Source: JACVRN01 sp035276685
GTDB lineage: Bacteria; Acidobacteriota; Blastocatellia; Pyrinomonadales; Pyrinomonadaceae
Assembly: GCA_035276685.1 (NCBI GenBank)
Contig: DATELK010000104.1
Coordinates: 1 to 33,169 of the forward strand
Direction of reading: 5' to 3'
Length of the DNA: 33,169 nucleotides
Shown: in pieces, positions 23,376 through 31,057 of the stretch
Layout of the letters: each line of letters opens with the position of its first letter
How positions within the stretch are numbered: the stretch's first letter is position 1
Program-made: the position numbers and the translations under genes
Notes under the pieces: model-generated
Databases searched by the model: none
Told to the model about the DNA's origin: nothing
What the model saw: the letters and a program-made list of their open reading frames with translations, nothing else

Positions 23376-24803
23376 TTATTGAGAGGGTTGTAGCTTCTTT
23401 GCTTCGACGAGTCCTCTGCGGGTCTTGAGGGTGAGGCCCGCGACCGTTCCCTTGTCGTCTCTTTTGAAGGTGACGGTTGATGCGGTCTCGGCTATCTGAA
23501 ACTCGGTTGCGGATTGGGCTATGAGTTTTGTTTTAGGCTTGATGGGAGAGGTGATGTAAAGCTCGTTGCCTTCAAGCGTGACCTCTATTATCAGGTTGGG
23601 CATCACGGAAGGGTCGCCTTCGTATTTGCCCGCGTATTCTTTCAATATGGCTTCGGAAATCTCTACGGCGGCGGCCGCGCTTTGTGCCGCCGCGTCGCCC
23701 ACGTAGATTTGCGCGATTTTCCTTGCCAGTTGGACGGGCTCGACTAGGGCGTTGTTCGAGAGCAGTATGACGGTCGTTCGCAGGCCGGGATAGCGACGTA
23801 TGTTTGCGCGATACGCGTAATAGCCGCCAGGGTGCTCGTATACGTCCAGCCCGTTATCCTTATACACGTACCAGCCGAAGCCGTATGTAGTCTCCATGCC
23901 GTTCGTCAGCCTCGCGGGAGTGAAAGTTTGTTTGAGCAGGGATGGCTCTAAAAGCTTTCCCGATTCGATAGCCATCTCCCACCTGTACATGTCTTCTAGG
24001 GTGCTGACTACTCCCTTGGCACCGTAAAGGAATGTGTCCGAGGTCGGAAGATATGGCTTGAACTGATTGTCTTCGAAAAAGTAAGAGACGGCCATGCGTG
24101 CGGCCGAGGGCTTGGACTCGTCATAAATGAAGGTGTCGTTCATCCCAAGCGGCTTGAAAATGCTCTCCTTCATGAAGCGTGCGAAGGGCTGGCCTGACGC
24201 TTTCTCGACTATAAGCGCGAGTAGCACGTAGCCAGCGTTGTTGTACTCAAACTTCTCTCCGGGCTCGGAGCGAACAGTCTTCTCTTTAGCCATCATGACT
24301 GCGAAGTCCTTCGCGGTCGGCTCATAGCCTTTGCGAAACCACTTCGGGTCGAGGGCGTCCACCAATCCCGAAGTGTGATTGAGCAGATGGCGGACGGTGA
24401 TTTTCTTCGCGTAAGCGGGAAAGGCGGGGAAGAACTTTGAGAGAGGGTCGTCAAGGCTCAGCTTTCCCTGCCGTACGAGGAGCATGGCAGCCAGGGCAGT
24501 GAACGGCTTGGACGTTGAGGAAAGCTCAAAAGCGGTGCCGGTGCCGACGGGCTCTTTCGTGTCGAGCCGTGCGAGGCCGTAGCCTTTGCTGTGCAGGACT
24601 TTTCCATCCCGTATGACCATCACGGCCGCGCCGGGCGAATTCTCCTTCACCACTGCGGCCATCAGCGCATCCACCTGCGCGGAGCGCGCGTCCACGCCTG
24701 TCCCTGAGTTGTCCTGCCGTATAAGTCTGGCTTGCGCTCTGTGAAGTGGCGCACCCGAGAGCGCAAGACACACTAATACCGACGCGAGTAGAAGTCGCTT
24801 CAT
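23376..24803 (-). CDS. Serine hydrolase, class C beta-lactamase fold (475 aa)
   Basis: An exported penicillin-binding-protein-like hydrolase. Signal peptide about 1-26. Nucleophile motif SSTSK (S96, K99), second motif YNN (Y187) and the conserved HPGGYYAY region. The C-terminal about 100 residues resemble the beta-barrel domain (DUF3471-like) often found on AmpC-related esterases. The ATG is chosen at 24803 because GGAGG lies 5 nt before it; a TTG at 24815 overlaps that ribosome site. The catalytic residues are intact. Substrates could be esters, D-amino-acid peptides or beta-lactams, and sequence does not decide. Confidence 0.9.
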   Translation of the reverse strand: MKRLLLASVLVCLALSGAPLHRAQARLIRQDNSGTGVDARSAQVDALMAAVVKENSPGAAVMVIRDGKVLHSKGYGLARLDTKEPVGTGTAFELSSTSKPFTALAAMLLVRQGKLSLDDPLSKFFPAFPAYAKKITVRHLLNHTSGLVDALDPKWFRKGYEPTAKDFAVMMAKEKTVRSEPGEKFEYNNAGYVLLALIVEKASGQPFARFMKESIFKPLGMNDTFIYDESKPSAARMAVSYFFEDNQFKPYLPTSDTFLYGAKGVVSTLEDMYRWEMAIESGKLLEPSLLKQTFTPARLTNGMETTYGFGWYVYKDNGLDVYEHPGGYYAYRANIRRYPGLRTTVILLSNNALVEPVQLARKIAQIYVGDAAAQSAAAAVEISEAILKEYAGKYEGDPSVMPNLIIEVTLEGNELYITSPIKPKTKLIAQSATEFQIAETASTVTFKRDDKGTVAGLTLKTRRGLVEAKKLQPSQ

Positions 24804-24843
24804 CACATCCTCCAAGGTTAAGTTGTGGTTAAGTTAGGGAGAA

Positions 24844-24926
24844 TTCAAACAGGATGGACAGGATAAGCAGGATAAAAGAGAAACCATTTCTTCTTTATCC
24901 TGTTCATCCTGTCCATCCCTGTTACC
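24844..24926. repeat. Dispersed inverted repeat, family A copy 3
   Basis: TTCAAACAGGATGGAC-AGGATAAGC-AGGATAAAAG is matched by TTTATCC-TGTTCATCC-TGTCCATCCCTGTTA, spaced by about 15 nt. It lies about 20 nt upstream of the predicted promoter region of the serine hydrolase and ends 3 nt from the neighbouring membrane-protein stop. Confidence 0.75.
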
Positions 24927-24928
24927 TC

Positions 24929-25561
24929 TTATGATTCGGCGGCAGACTGCTCGCGCCTGTGCGCCCACCAGCGATGCGCTCCGAACCAGAAGAGCAGGCT
25001 CAGCACCATGGTCGTCATGGCAGTCGCGCCCGGCCGCGCCTCCGCAGGCAGGAGCAAGAGAACAGCCGAGAGCAGCAGGACTACACAGACAGACGCCGCC
25101 ACGACCGCCTTAACAGGGCGAGCTATTTTTGTTGTGACCAGAATGAGCGCTATGAAGTTGAAGGCTATGCCTATGCTTAACAGGGAGTCGAGCATAGCGC
25201 CCGCGGCGTAAGGCAGGTAGGCCCTGCCAGCGACTAGCAGCTTGCCCACAATCATGACGGCGGCTATATAAACGACTATCGCCAGGGCTATTGTTCGCAA
25301 AGCTTTCATGACGTTTAATCTCCCGCTCAAGGTATGAAGACGCTCCACGGGCGCGGTTCTGGCCAAATCCAGAGCGGTGCGTGCCCAGACGCGCATGGCA
25401 CCGAGCCGCCCGCTGCGCTCTGTCTCCGCGCGACAGCAATCCCTGAAGACCTGCAACATCTCGCGGCCATACTCGCGCCTGAACTCCTGCGGATAAGCCG
25501 CCAGCAAGAGGGCGTAAAAAAGTTCTGAAAGAGATTGAGAGCTCTTTGAGAGATTGCTCAT
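24929..25561 (-). CDS. Membrane protein linked to PadR regulator (210 aa)
   Basis: The N-terminal about 80 residues (LLLAAYPQEFRREYGREMLQVFRD) resemble the cytosolic prefix often seen in acidobacterial ABC-permease-type proteins and in PadR-linked membrane proteins. About four hydrophobic helices follow (about residues 90-200), with no conserved catalytic residues. The start overlaps the PadR stop by four bases (ATGA), which indicates translational coupling. The protein probably is the target or partner of the regulator and forms a membrane system with components located elsewhere. I recognise no named family. Confidence 0.75.
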   Translation of the reverse strand: MSNLSKSSQSLSELFYALLLAAYPQEFRREYGREMLQVFRDCCRAETERSGRLGAMRVWARTALDLARTAPVERLHTLSGRLNVMKALRTIALAIVVYIAAVMIVGKLLVAGRAYLPYAAGAMLDSLLSIGIAFNFIALILVTTKIARPVKAVVAASVCVVLLLSAVLLLLPAEARPGATAMTTMVLSLLFWFGAHRWWAHRREQSAAES

Positions 25562-25929
25562 GAGCCGACCTGCGTTTTCGTTAGTAATCGCTTGGCACGC
25601 GCCACAGAAACCAGCCCGGCCAGTCTTTGAGCCTCTGCCACGGCCACGCGCCTGCCCAATTCCGTCAGGCGATAGTAGCGACGCCTCTCGTCATCGAGCG
25701 CAGGGTCGGGCCGCTCGTCCGATTCCAGTATCAACCCGTCCGCGAGCATTCTCTTAACAGAGCCGTAGAGAGTGCCCGGCCCCAGCCGCATCCTGCCGCC
25801 GCTGGCAGCCTCCACCTCCTGCATGATGCCGTAGCCGTGCCGCTCGCCGTCCGAGAGCGCCAGCAGTATGTTGAACATCGCCGGGGTCAAAGGCAGAAAT
25901 GATTCGGCCTCACGTTCAGACTTTTTCAA
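25558..25929 (-). CDS. PadR-family transcriptional regulator (123 aa)
   Basis: A small winged-helix regulator with the PadR signature: FNILLALSDGERHGYGIMQEVE followed by MRLGPGTLYGSVKRMLADGLI and YYRLTELGRRVAVAEAQRLAGLV. The usual C-terminal dimerisation helix is short. Start is TTG with AAGG 5 nt upstream. A perfect inverted repeat with 17-bp arms begins 25 nt upstream and is the likely self-binding operator. The membrane protein gene overlaps its stop by four bases. PadR proteins generally repress themselves and a neighbouring transporter or membrane gene. Confidence 0.9.
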   Translation of the reverse strand: MKKSEREAESFLPLTPAMFNILLALSDGERHGYGIMQEVEAASGGRMRLGPGTLYGSVKRMLADGLILESDERPDPALDDERRRYYRLTELGRRVAVAEAQRLAGLVSVARAKRLLTKTQVGS

Positions 25930-25953
25930 AGCACCTTCCCGTCCTCAAAAACA

Positions 25954-25992
25954 GTCGCGCTACTATATCGAGCGGCGATATAGTAGCGCGAC
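25954..25992. promoter_or_regulatory. Likely PadR operator, perfect palindrome
   Basis: GTCGCGCTACTATATCG and its exact reverse complement CGATATAGTAGCGCGAC (17 bp each) flank AGCGG. The TACTATA/TATAGTA core fits PadR-type operators. It lies immediately upstream of the PadR start and would block its promoter. Confidence 0.7.
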
Positions 25993-26028
25993 CCTTTCCT
26001 CCTGTCAACTTATAGTTTGAATGACAAG

Positions 26029-26125
26029 CAGGTCAGAACCGCCTGCGGTAGCGGGAGGGTATTAGTTAAACTAGAGTCATGCTTGAGACTAGAGACCCGC
26101 CCGCTACCGCAGGCGGTACTGTCCT
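26029..26125. repeat. Dispersed inverted repeat, family E copy 1
   Basis: CAGGTCAGAACCGCCTGCGG... (26029-26060) and its near reverse complement ending ...CAGGCGGTACTGTCCT (26095-26125) form arms of about 31 bp around 34 nt. The right arm touches the stop codon of the helical protein gene. A copy of one arm reappears at the right window edge. Confidence 0.65.
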
Positions 26126-26801
26126 AGGGCGTTGGCTCTTCCTCCTCTTCTGTGGAGCGGCGCGGCGAGCGCGCTATGTGGCGTGCGCTCTTCCACGCGG
26201 AGAGCTGCGGCTCGTCGTCCGCGTACTTGTTACGGATAATCGCATCGAGCTGACGGACAATGTTCATGGCGCGCTCAATCGCTTCGTCAATGGCGGTGGT
26301 GGCGGCGACGTGCATATCTTTGCCTGAGTTCTGCTTATTTATAGCCTGTTCGACCTGCGTAATGCCTGAGTCGAGATTGTCCAGAAAGTCCGCCGGCATC
26401 CCGAAGATTATGAAGCGTCCCTTAATAGGCAGGGCGTTCTCTGCGAAGGCGCGGGCGGTGTTCATCAGAGTCTGGTCGTTATTGCCTTGAGGCATGCGGA
26501 ATCTGGTTTCGATGCCGGGCGCGGTGCCGGAACGCCCAATCGAGACGGCAGTGCGTGCAATCGCCTCCAACTGGTCGTTGAGGTTCTCGCGGGCACTGCC
26601 GCGCAGGGCCGTGCCCTCTTCTTTCATCCTCAAGCCCATGCTTTGCTCGGCTGCTTTATCCTCTATGATGTCAATCTCTGCGTGCAGCGAGGCGCGTAAC
26701 TGGCCGGCCATGCTTTCTGGCGGAAAATTCGCCGCACGCGCCTCCATGTAGTTGTCCACGCGCACAAACATCTCGTAACTGCGTCGTTCTGTGCCTTTCA
26801 T
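26124..26801 (-). CDS. Hypothetical helical protein (225 aa)
   Basis: I know no named family. The ATG at 26801 follows AAGGAG with 7 nt spacing (AAAGGAGAATCGCT), so I prefer it to the start 30 codons upstream. The sequence is mostly helical and charged (VDNYMEARAANFPPESMAGQ, NLDSGITQVEQAINKQ, TTAIDEAIERAMNIVRQ) with no signal or membrane segment. It ends in a Glu-rich tail. It looks like a soluble cytosolic helical-bundle protein. It is transcribed away from the 21-bp tandem array, whose start it faces. Confidence 0.6.
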   Translation of the reverse strand: MKGTERRSYEMFVRVDNYMEARAANFPPESMAGQLRASLHAEIDIIEDKAAEQSMGLRMKEEGTALRGSARENLNDQLEAIARTAVSIGRSGTAPGIETRFRMPQGNNDQTLMNTARAFAENALPIKGRFIIFGMPADFLDNLDSGITQVEQAINKQNSGKDMHVAATTAIDEAIERAMNIVRQLDAIIRNKYADDEPQLSAWKSARHIARSPRRSTEEEEEPTP

Positions 26802-26968
26802 AGCGATTCTCCTTTCCTGTAGGAAGACGGAAGCTTTCACTTCTCTGCCGGATACGGGAATGATTCGAGGCGTGAGAAGCTTAAAATTCAAAACCGCCTC
26901 TGCATCGTATAGTTAGCGGACTTCGCCTGAACACTCTTAAGCGGCGAATAGGTGCTGCCAGCACGCGC

Positions 26969-27241
26969 CTGTGGAGCCAAAAACCGCCGCTGGCGGATTA
27001 AACGCCGCATCTGTGCAGCCAAACGCGGCGTCTGTGCAGGTAAACGCCGAAGCTGTACAGCTAAACGTCTCGTCTGTACGGCAAAACGCGGAGCCTGTGC
27101 AGCTAGACGTGGAAGCTGTACAACTAGACGCGGCATCTGTGCAGCTAAACTTGGAAGCTGTGCAGGTAAACGCCGAGCCTGTACAGGTAAACGCGGCGTC
27201 TGTACAACTGCACGCCGAAGCTGTGCAGATGCGCGTCAAGG
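26969..27241 (+). repeat. 13-copy 21-bp tandem array (minisatellite)
   Basis: Thirteen consecutive 21-bp units run from 26969 to 27241 with no change of phase. Unit starts are at 26969, 26990, 27011 and then every 21 bp to 27221. The first two are degenerate. The conserved part is CTGTGCAG followed by a TAAACGC-like core. No unique spacers separate units, so this is not CRISPR. Because the unit is 21 bp and stop-free, several frames are open. Confidence 0.95.
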
Positions 27242-27270
27242 CTCCAAGCCCGCACGGCACAACCACTTAA
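26971..27270 (+). CDS. Possible heptapeptide-repeat protein (99 aa)
   Basis: The plus frame reads a heptapeptide of the form V-Q-[LV]-[ND]-[AV]-[AE]-[ASP] about eleven times (VQLNAEA, VQLDVEA, VQVNAEP), with a short unrelated tail ending SPHGTTT. Most codon differences among units are synonymous third-position changes (GTG/GTA, CAG/CAA, GAA/GAG), as expected under protein selection. The antisense frame (27266 to 26937, heptad C-T-x-x-A-F-x) shares the same third positions and scores equally on that test. The GTG start has no ribosome site and lies in the array. The array may be non-coding. Confidence 0.3.
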   Translation: MEPKTAAGGLNAASVQPNAASVQVNAEAVQLNVSSVRQNAEPVQLDVEAVQLDAASVQLNLEAVQVNAEPVQVNAASVQLHAEAVQMRVKAPSPHGTTT

Positions 27271-27469
27271 CGGAAAGCCGCCCCTTGAACGCGCTCTTTT
27301 TGCGAAATCCTGCTGTTTTTAGCCTTAAACGGTTGACGTGAGGCCCACAGAGCCTGATTTGAGGACTCGTGAGCATTAAATTCACCGCGAGGGACTCGTG
27401 AATGTTCACCTAGAACGCGCCGGACTCTACGCCCGCCAGCATCCCCGTGTCAAGAAAATTATTCGGAGT

Positions 27470-28306
27470 TTATAATTTCAACTCATCAGAATCAGAAGGC
27501 GGCTCAATGCCGAGAAATTCCCTATATATTCTAACCTTGTAACTACTGCCTATTTCATTTACCGCATCAATAAATGATTGATAAGTCCCACGGCCCCCTA
27601 TTTTCTCCCAAAATTCGTCGCCTATAAGGACAACTTCATCTTCTCTCATGTTGAACCATCGAGCCGGAAAACTCCAGGCATAATCTTGTTTGCGCCCATA
27701 AGGGTTATACGGAAGAGCATAATATGCCTCATCAATTTTTAGCGGCTCCATGCTATACAACTTCATTATCTTCTCTTTGCTAACCTTAGTTTGGTCGCTG
27801 TTAGGAAGCGGGGCTTTAAGCTCAAAAGCGTATCTCCTATCATTAATTCTATCTTCAGCATAAACATCACAAACGATTGTTACGGGTATTGGTTTACCTT
27901 TACCTGCTAATACATATGCCAGTTCGCTCTTCCAATCAGGCTGTACTCTCTTCTTTCCTTTTTCGGCATGTTCAAGTCTATTTAATACTTCAGAGATGCG
28001 TCTTAATCGTTCTTTTTTTACGGTTCCGGTAATTGTATGTCCTGCGACTCCGTAACCTAATCCTTTTTCGGCGGCTGTGACTGCTAATAATTCCCATGCC
28101 TTACCAAATGGAGTTACAAATCGCCTTTCAAAATGAGAGCCTTTGAATATCTCGTCTGGAACCAGTGCCGCATAAAGAGGTCGTTTCGCCTTATGCTCTT
28201 CTTCTATAAATGGGTCTTTAACAAGCACGTTATCCATAACTCTATCCATCATTCTCCTAATGACAGATTGAATGGCCGCTTTCATTTCGTCCTGTTTATT
28301 TGACAT
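27470..28306 (-). CDS. Type II restriction endonuclease, TdeIII-like (278 aa)
   Basis: Cuts unmodified DNA, protecting against phage. The sequence matches the TdeIII/MjaII-type endonuclease family as I remember it (KRPLYAALVPDEIFKGSHFERRFVT, TPFGKAWELLA, and the PD-(D/E)XK-like core with D147 and FELK at 161-164). That family is associated with GGNCC recognition, but this site cannot be confirmed here. The gene follows the methyltransferase after 126 bp, in the same direction. It is distinctly AT-richer than its neighbours (one 60-nt line near its 3' end counts 25 G+C, 42%), suggesting transfer. The ATG has no obvious ribosome site. Confidence 0.85.
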   Translation of the reverse strand: MSNKQDEMKAAIQSVIRRMMDRVMDNVLVKDPFIEEEHKAKRPLYAALVPDEIFKGSHFERRFVTPFGKAWELLAVTAAEKGLGYGVAGHTITGTVKKERLRRISEVLNRLEHAEKGKKRVQPDWKSELAYVLAGKGKPIPVTIVCDVYAEDRINDRRYAFELKAPLPNSDQTKVSKEKIMKLYSMEPLKIDEAYYALPYNPYGRKQDYAWSFPARWFNMREDEVVLIGDEFWEKIGGRGTYQSFIDAVNEIGSSYKVRIYREFLGIEPPSDSDELKL

Positions 28307-28432
28307 GGGATTAATATGTACTAGTGGAATGGATATTGGAGATAAGTCTTGCCACGAACCTCAAAGCGCGAGCAACCATAAATAAGGCGCTACCCGCACA
28401 TGTATTCAGGCATACGCTCTTAGACGCGACGA

Positions 28433-29683
28433 TTATGTAGTTGGCTTTCGCCAAATAAAAACTGATTCATAAAACTCACCGGAACGCCTGCCCGTTCTTC
28501 GATTAACGTGACGCAATACTGTCGCTTCAACTTCGACACCAGCCAAATTTGCAATTTCGGGATATAGATTTGCCTTATCCCCAGCCACTACAATCATTCG
28601 ACCACCCGGCCTCAGCTTCTCACCCAGTTTTCTGAACACACCGGCAATATCCTCTTGATATAGTTTGCGCGCCCGCTGGCTAGAGCCATTAGTTGCTGCC
28701 CCAATCTCTTTCTCTCGTTGATCTTTTAAGCTTAACAAGTGATATGCATAAGCGTGCTGTTCGTGGTAGTCAATTAAGCCAACGTAAGGCGGACTTGTAA
28801 TAACACCGTCAATCACTGGAAACTCGCCAGCGCGACTATCGCAATGATGTATCTCAACCGTTGCTTTAGTGCGCTTAGCTGAAAACTCTTCAATTCGTTT
28901 TAATGAGTCCAAACTATATCTTTTCAGAAATTGATATGCATTCGTAGTCGGTGCGCATTCACGTGAATGTTTGTAGCAGTAGTAGGATTCTGTCTGGGGC
29001 GCTTTAGGAAAATCCAAGTCGAAATGTGTAGTGAGGCGTGCTGAGCGCGCCGACCTGGAAAGAATTACTTTGAGTAGTTCCTGATAGTGGTAGTTATCAA
29101 TCAAATTTCGATATGTGATTAATTCATTTAACGCCTCGGGCGCAAACCATTTCTTCAAGTATTGGTTTTCTTCTGTTGAGCCAGCCACCTCTCCCCGAGG
29201 GGCATCCCAAAAGCTAAGATTGCCATTATCTTTCTGAGTTGCAAGCCGCACTTTCTCAAGAATATCCAGAACTTCTTTACGAGCTTTAATCAAATCATAT
29301 TCTGCGGTCTTCACTCTACACAGCAGCACGTTGAAGGCTGAGACGTCGTAGCCGATACTATTTATACCTAACTCATTAGCTTGAACTAACGTAGTGCCAG
29401 AGCCGCAGAATGGGTCTAGAACTATTTGACCTTTGTGGAAATATTTGCGCAAGAAAATCTCGACAAGTTGCGGTATATACTTGCCCAGATAAGGATGTAG
29501 GCGATGTACATGTTTAGTCCTTTCCTTCTCTGGTAACTCTTTCTCTCGCCAATTCAGATTCAACTCGCTCAGGGGAGTGTCTGAGGTCACGCTACTGGCA
29601 AGGGTAGGCCGTTCGTGAGCAGAATACACGGGCGCTCGCTTCTCTTCATTTGTCAGGAACTCAGGGCCGAAATCCGTTTGCAT
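28433..29683 (-). CDS. DNA amino-methyltransferase of R-M system (416 aa)
   Basis: Protects the host site by methylating N4 of cytosine or N6 of adenine using S-adenosylmethionine. The HPYLGKYIPQLVE segment (about 64-77) and motif I DPFCGSGTT (91-99) at the N-terminus bind the cofactor. The catalytic TSPPY (297-301) follows after a 200-residue insertion that is probably the target-recognition region. SPPY often marks m4C enzymes. The ATG at 29683 has AAAGG 7 nt upstream; a TTG at 29686 is less likely. It is upstream of the endonuclease gene, as needed for host protection at first expression. No controller gene is visible. Confidence 0.9.
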   Translation of the reverse strand: MQTDFGPEFLTNEEKRAPVYSAHERPTLASSVTSDTPLSELNLNWREKELPEKERTKHVHRLHPYLGKYIPQLVEIFLRKYFHKGQIVLDPFCGSGTTLVQANELGINSIGYDVSAFNVLLCRVKTAEYDLIKARKEVLDILEKVRLATQKDNGNLSFWDAPRGEVAGSTEENQYLKKWFAPEALNELITYRNLIDNYHYQELLKVILSRSARSARLTTHFDLDFPKAPQTESYYCYKHSRECAPTTNAYQFLKRYSLDSLKRIEEFSAKRTKATVEIHHCDSRAGEFPVIDGVITSPPYVGLIDYHEQHAYAYHLLSLKDQREKEIGAATNGSSQRARKLYQEDIAGVFRKLGEKLRPGGRMIVVAGDKANLYPEIANLAGVEVEATVLRHVNRRTGRRSGEFYESVFIWRKPTT

Positions 29684-29763
29684 CAATAAACCTTTCGAAT
29701 ATTCAATTAATCGCTGTAATACTTATCATAAGCAAACTGAGATATAAACTGTAATCTAACTAT

Positions 29764-30849
29764 TTACTTGGCTGCGCCGTCGGGTTTGATGACTTCGGGC
29801 ATGCGTGTGAGGTCTATCTTTGCGGGCTCGATTTGTTCGGGGATGAATGACCTGTCCATTAGCTCTGCTAAAGGTATCTGGCGCGTGATGAAGCCGAGGC
29901 TGATGCCCATGTCCAGAATCTTCTGCATCTCTATGTCCGTGGGGTTGAGGTTGCGGTAGGTGACGCGGTCGGGCGGCTGGGTCAGGACGTACCTCAACAG
30001 CTCTTTGTCCTGCCGGAAGTAGGGCGAAACGAGAGTTGCAGCGCCTTCGCGGTTTCGCTCGGCCCACTCGCCGCTCTCCACTATTCCGCGCACGAGGTCG
30101 CGCACGACTTCGGGCCTCTCTCTTATAAGGTCTTCGTGGACTACCAGGCAGCAGGAGATGTAGTTGGGCCAGATGTCCTTCGCGTAGTAGAGCACGCGTC
30201 CGTAGCCTTCAAGCTCCGCCCTGGCGCAGAAGGGCTCTGCCACTATGAAGCCGTCTATGGCTTTGGCCGAGAGCGCGGCCGTCATGTCGGGCGGAGGCAT
30301 GACTACAAGATTAATCTCGCCCGGCTGCACGCCCTGGTCGCGCATCATTTTATTGAGAAAGAAGTTCTCGTTGCTGAAGGGGCTGGGGATGGCTATGGTC
30401 TTGCCGCGCAGGTCGCGCAGGTCTTTCGCGGGCAGCTCCTTTCGTATGACAAGCTGCGAGCCGTCCCTGTGGCCGAGCGCCGTAATCTTAATCGGCACGC
30501 CCTGCTCCCGCATCTTCATGGCGAGCGGCACGGTCAGAAATCCCGCGAGCAGCTTCTTTGTCTTCAGAGCTTCGACGATGGTGGGAAACTCCGTGAAGCG
30601 CATGGCGTCAAAGCGCGTCTGGGTAGTAGTGGTCTTTGAAGCGTAATCGGTGACGGGGCAGGTCAAGTGACAGGTGACGGGGATGAAAGCTACGGTCAGG
30701 TTCTGGCTCTCGCCTGAAGTGGGGGCCTGATGAAACTCCTCCTGCTCGTGGCTGCGCGGCTTTTGCAGCGAGCGGTAGCGTAAGAATGAAAGCAACGAGA
30801 GGAAGACGACGACGCCTACGCCAATCCTCAGGGCATTCGAGCGAAACAT
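29764..30849 (-). CDS. NMT1/NitT-TauT-type substrate-binding protein (361 aa)
   Basis: A membrane-anchored periplasmic binding protein of the type II fold. It begins MFRSNALRIG with one hydrophobic helix (about 6-24) but no lipobox cysteine. The NMT1/THI5-like domain follows (about 50-330), with LKTKKLLAGFLTVPLAMKMREQGV, GKTIAIPSPFSNENFF and AEPFCARAEL (the binding-cleft motifs). Relatives bind nitrate, taurine, aliphatic sulfonates or thiamine precursors for ABC importers. No permease or ATPase is next to it. I chose the ATG at 30849 because the longer frame starts inside a dispersed repeat. Confidence 0.85.
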   Translation of the reverse strand: MFRSNALRIGVGVVVFLSLLSFLRYRSLQKPRSHEQEEFHQAPTSGESQNLTVAFIPVTCHLTCPVTDYASKTTTTQTRFDAMRFTEFPTIVEALKTKKLLAGFLTVPLAMKMREQGVPIKITALGHRDGSQLVIRKELPAKDLRDLRGKTIAIPSPFSNENFFLNKMMRDQGVQPGEINLVVMPPPDMTAALSAKAIDGFIVAEPFCARAELEGYGRVLYYAKDIWPNYISCCLVVHEDLIRERPEVVRDLVRGIVESGEWAERNREGAATLVSPYFRQDKELLRYVLTQPPDRVTYRNLNPTDIEMQKILDMGISLGFITRQIPLAELMDRSFIPEQIEPAKIDLTRMPEVIKPDGAAK

Positions 30850-30892
30850 AGGCGGAGAGTAAATTAAGCGAAGTGGACAGTCAAATTTGAGG

Positions 30893-30985
30893 AAGGGAAT
30901 TAACAGGGATGGACAGGATAGACAGGATAAAAGAGAAAGCATTGCTTCTTCTTTATCCTGTATATCCTGTCCATCCCTGTTAACT
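30893..30985. repeat. Dispersed inverted repeat, family A copy 4
   Basis: GGAATTAACAGGGATGGAC-AGGATAGAC-AGGATAAAAG is matched by TTTATCC-TGTATATCC-TGTCCATCCCTGTTAAC around about 20 nt. This copy and copy 1 share the same left arm almost exactly. It lies between the binding protein gene and the end of the antiporter gene. Confidence 0.75.
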
Positions 30986-31057
30986 TCTTCTGCCTGCCGC
31001 GAAAGTTCAGTTTACGACCCTGCCTTCAGTTCGGTAACGTACCTTAGGAATCGGGTG

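Noticed and set aside
26969..27241. Short regular repeats resembling a CRISPR array
   Set aside because: The units are contiguous with no unique spacers, and no cas gene is nearby. It is a minisatellite.
26888..27341. Other open frames across the tandem array
   Set aside because: They are open only because the 21-bp unit lacks stops. Arg- or Cys-rich translations give no independent support, though the Cys-rich antisense frame cannot be fully excluded.
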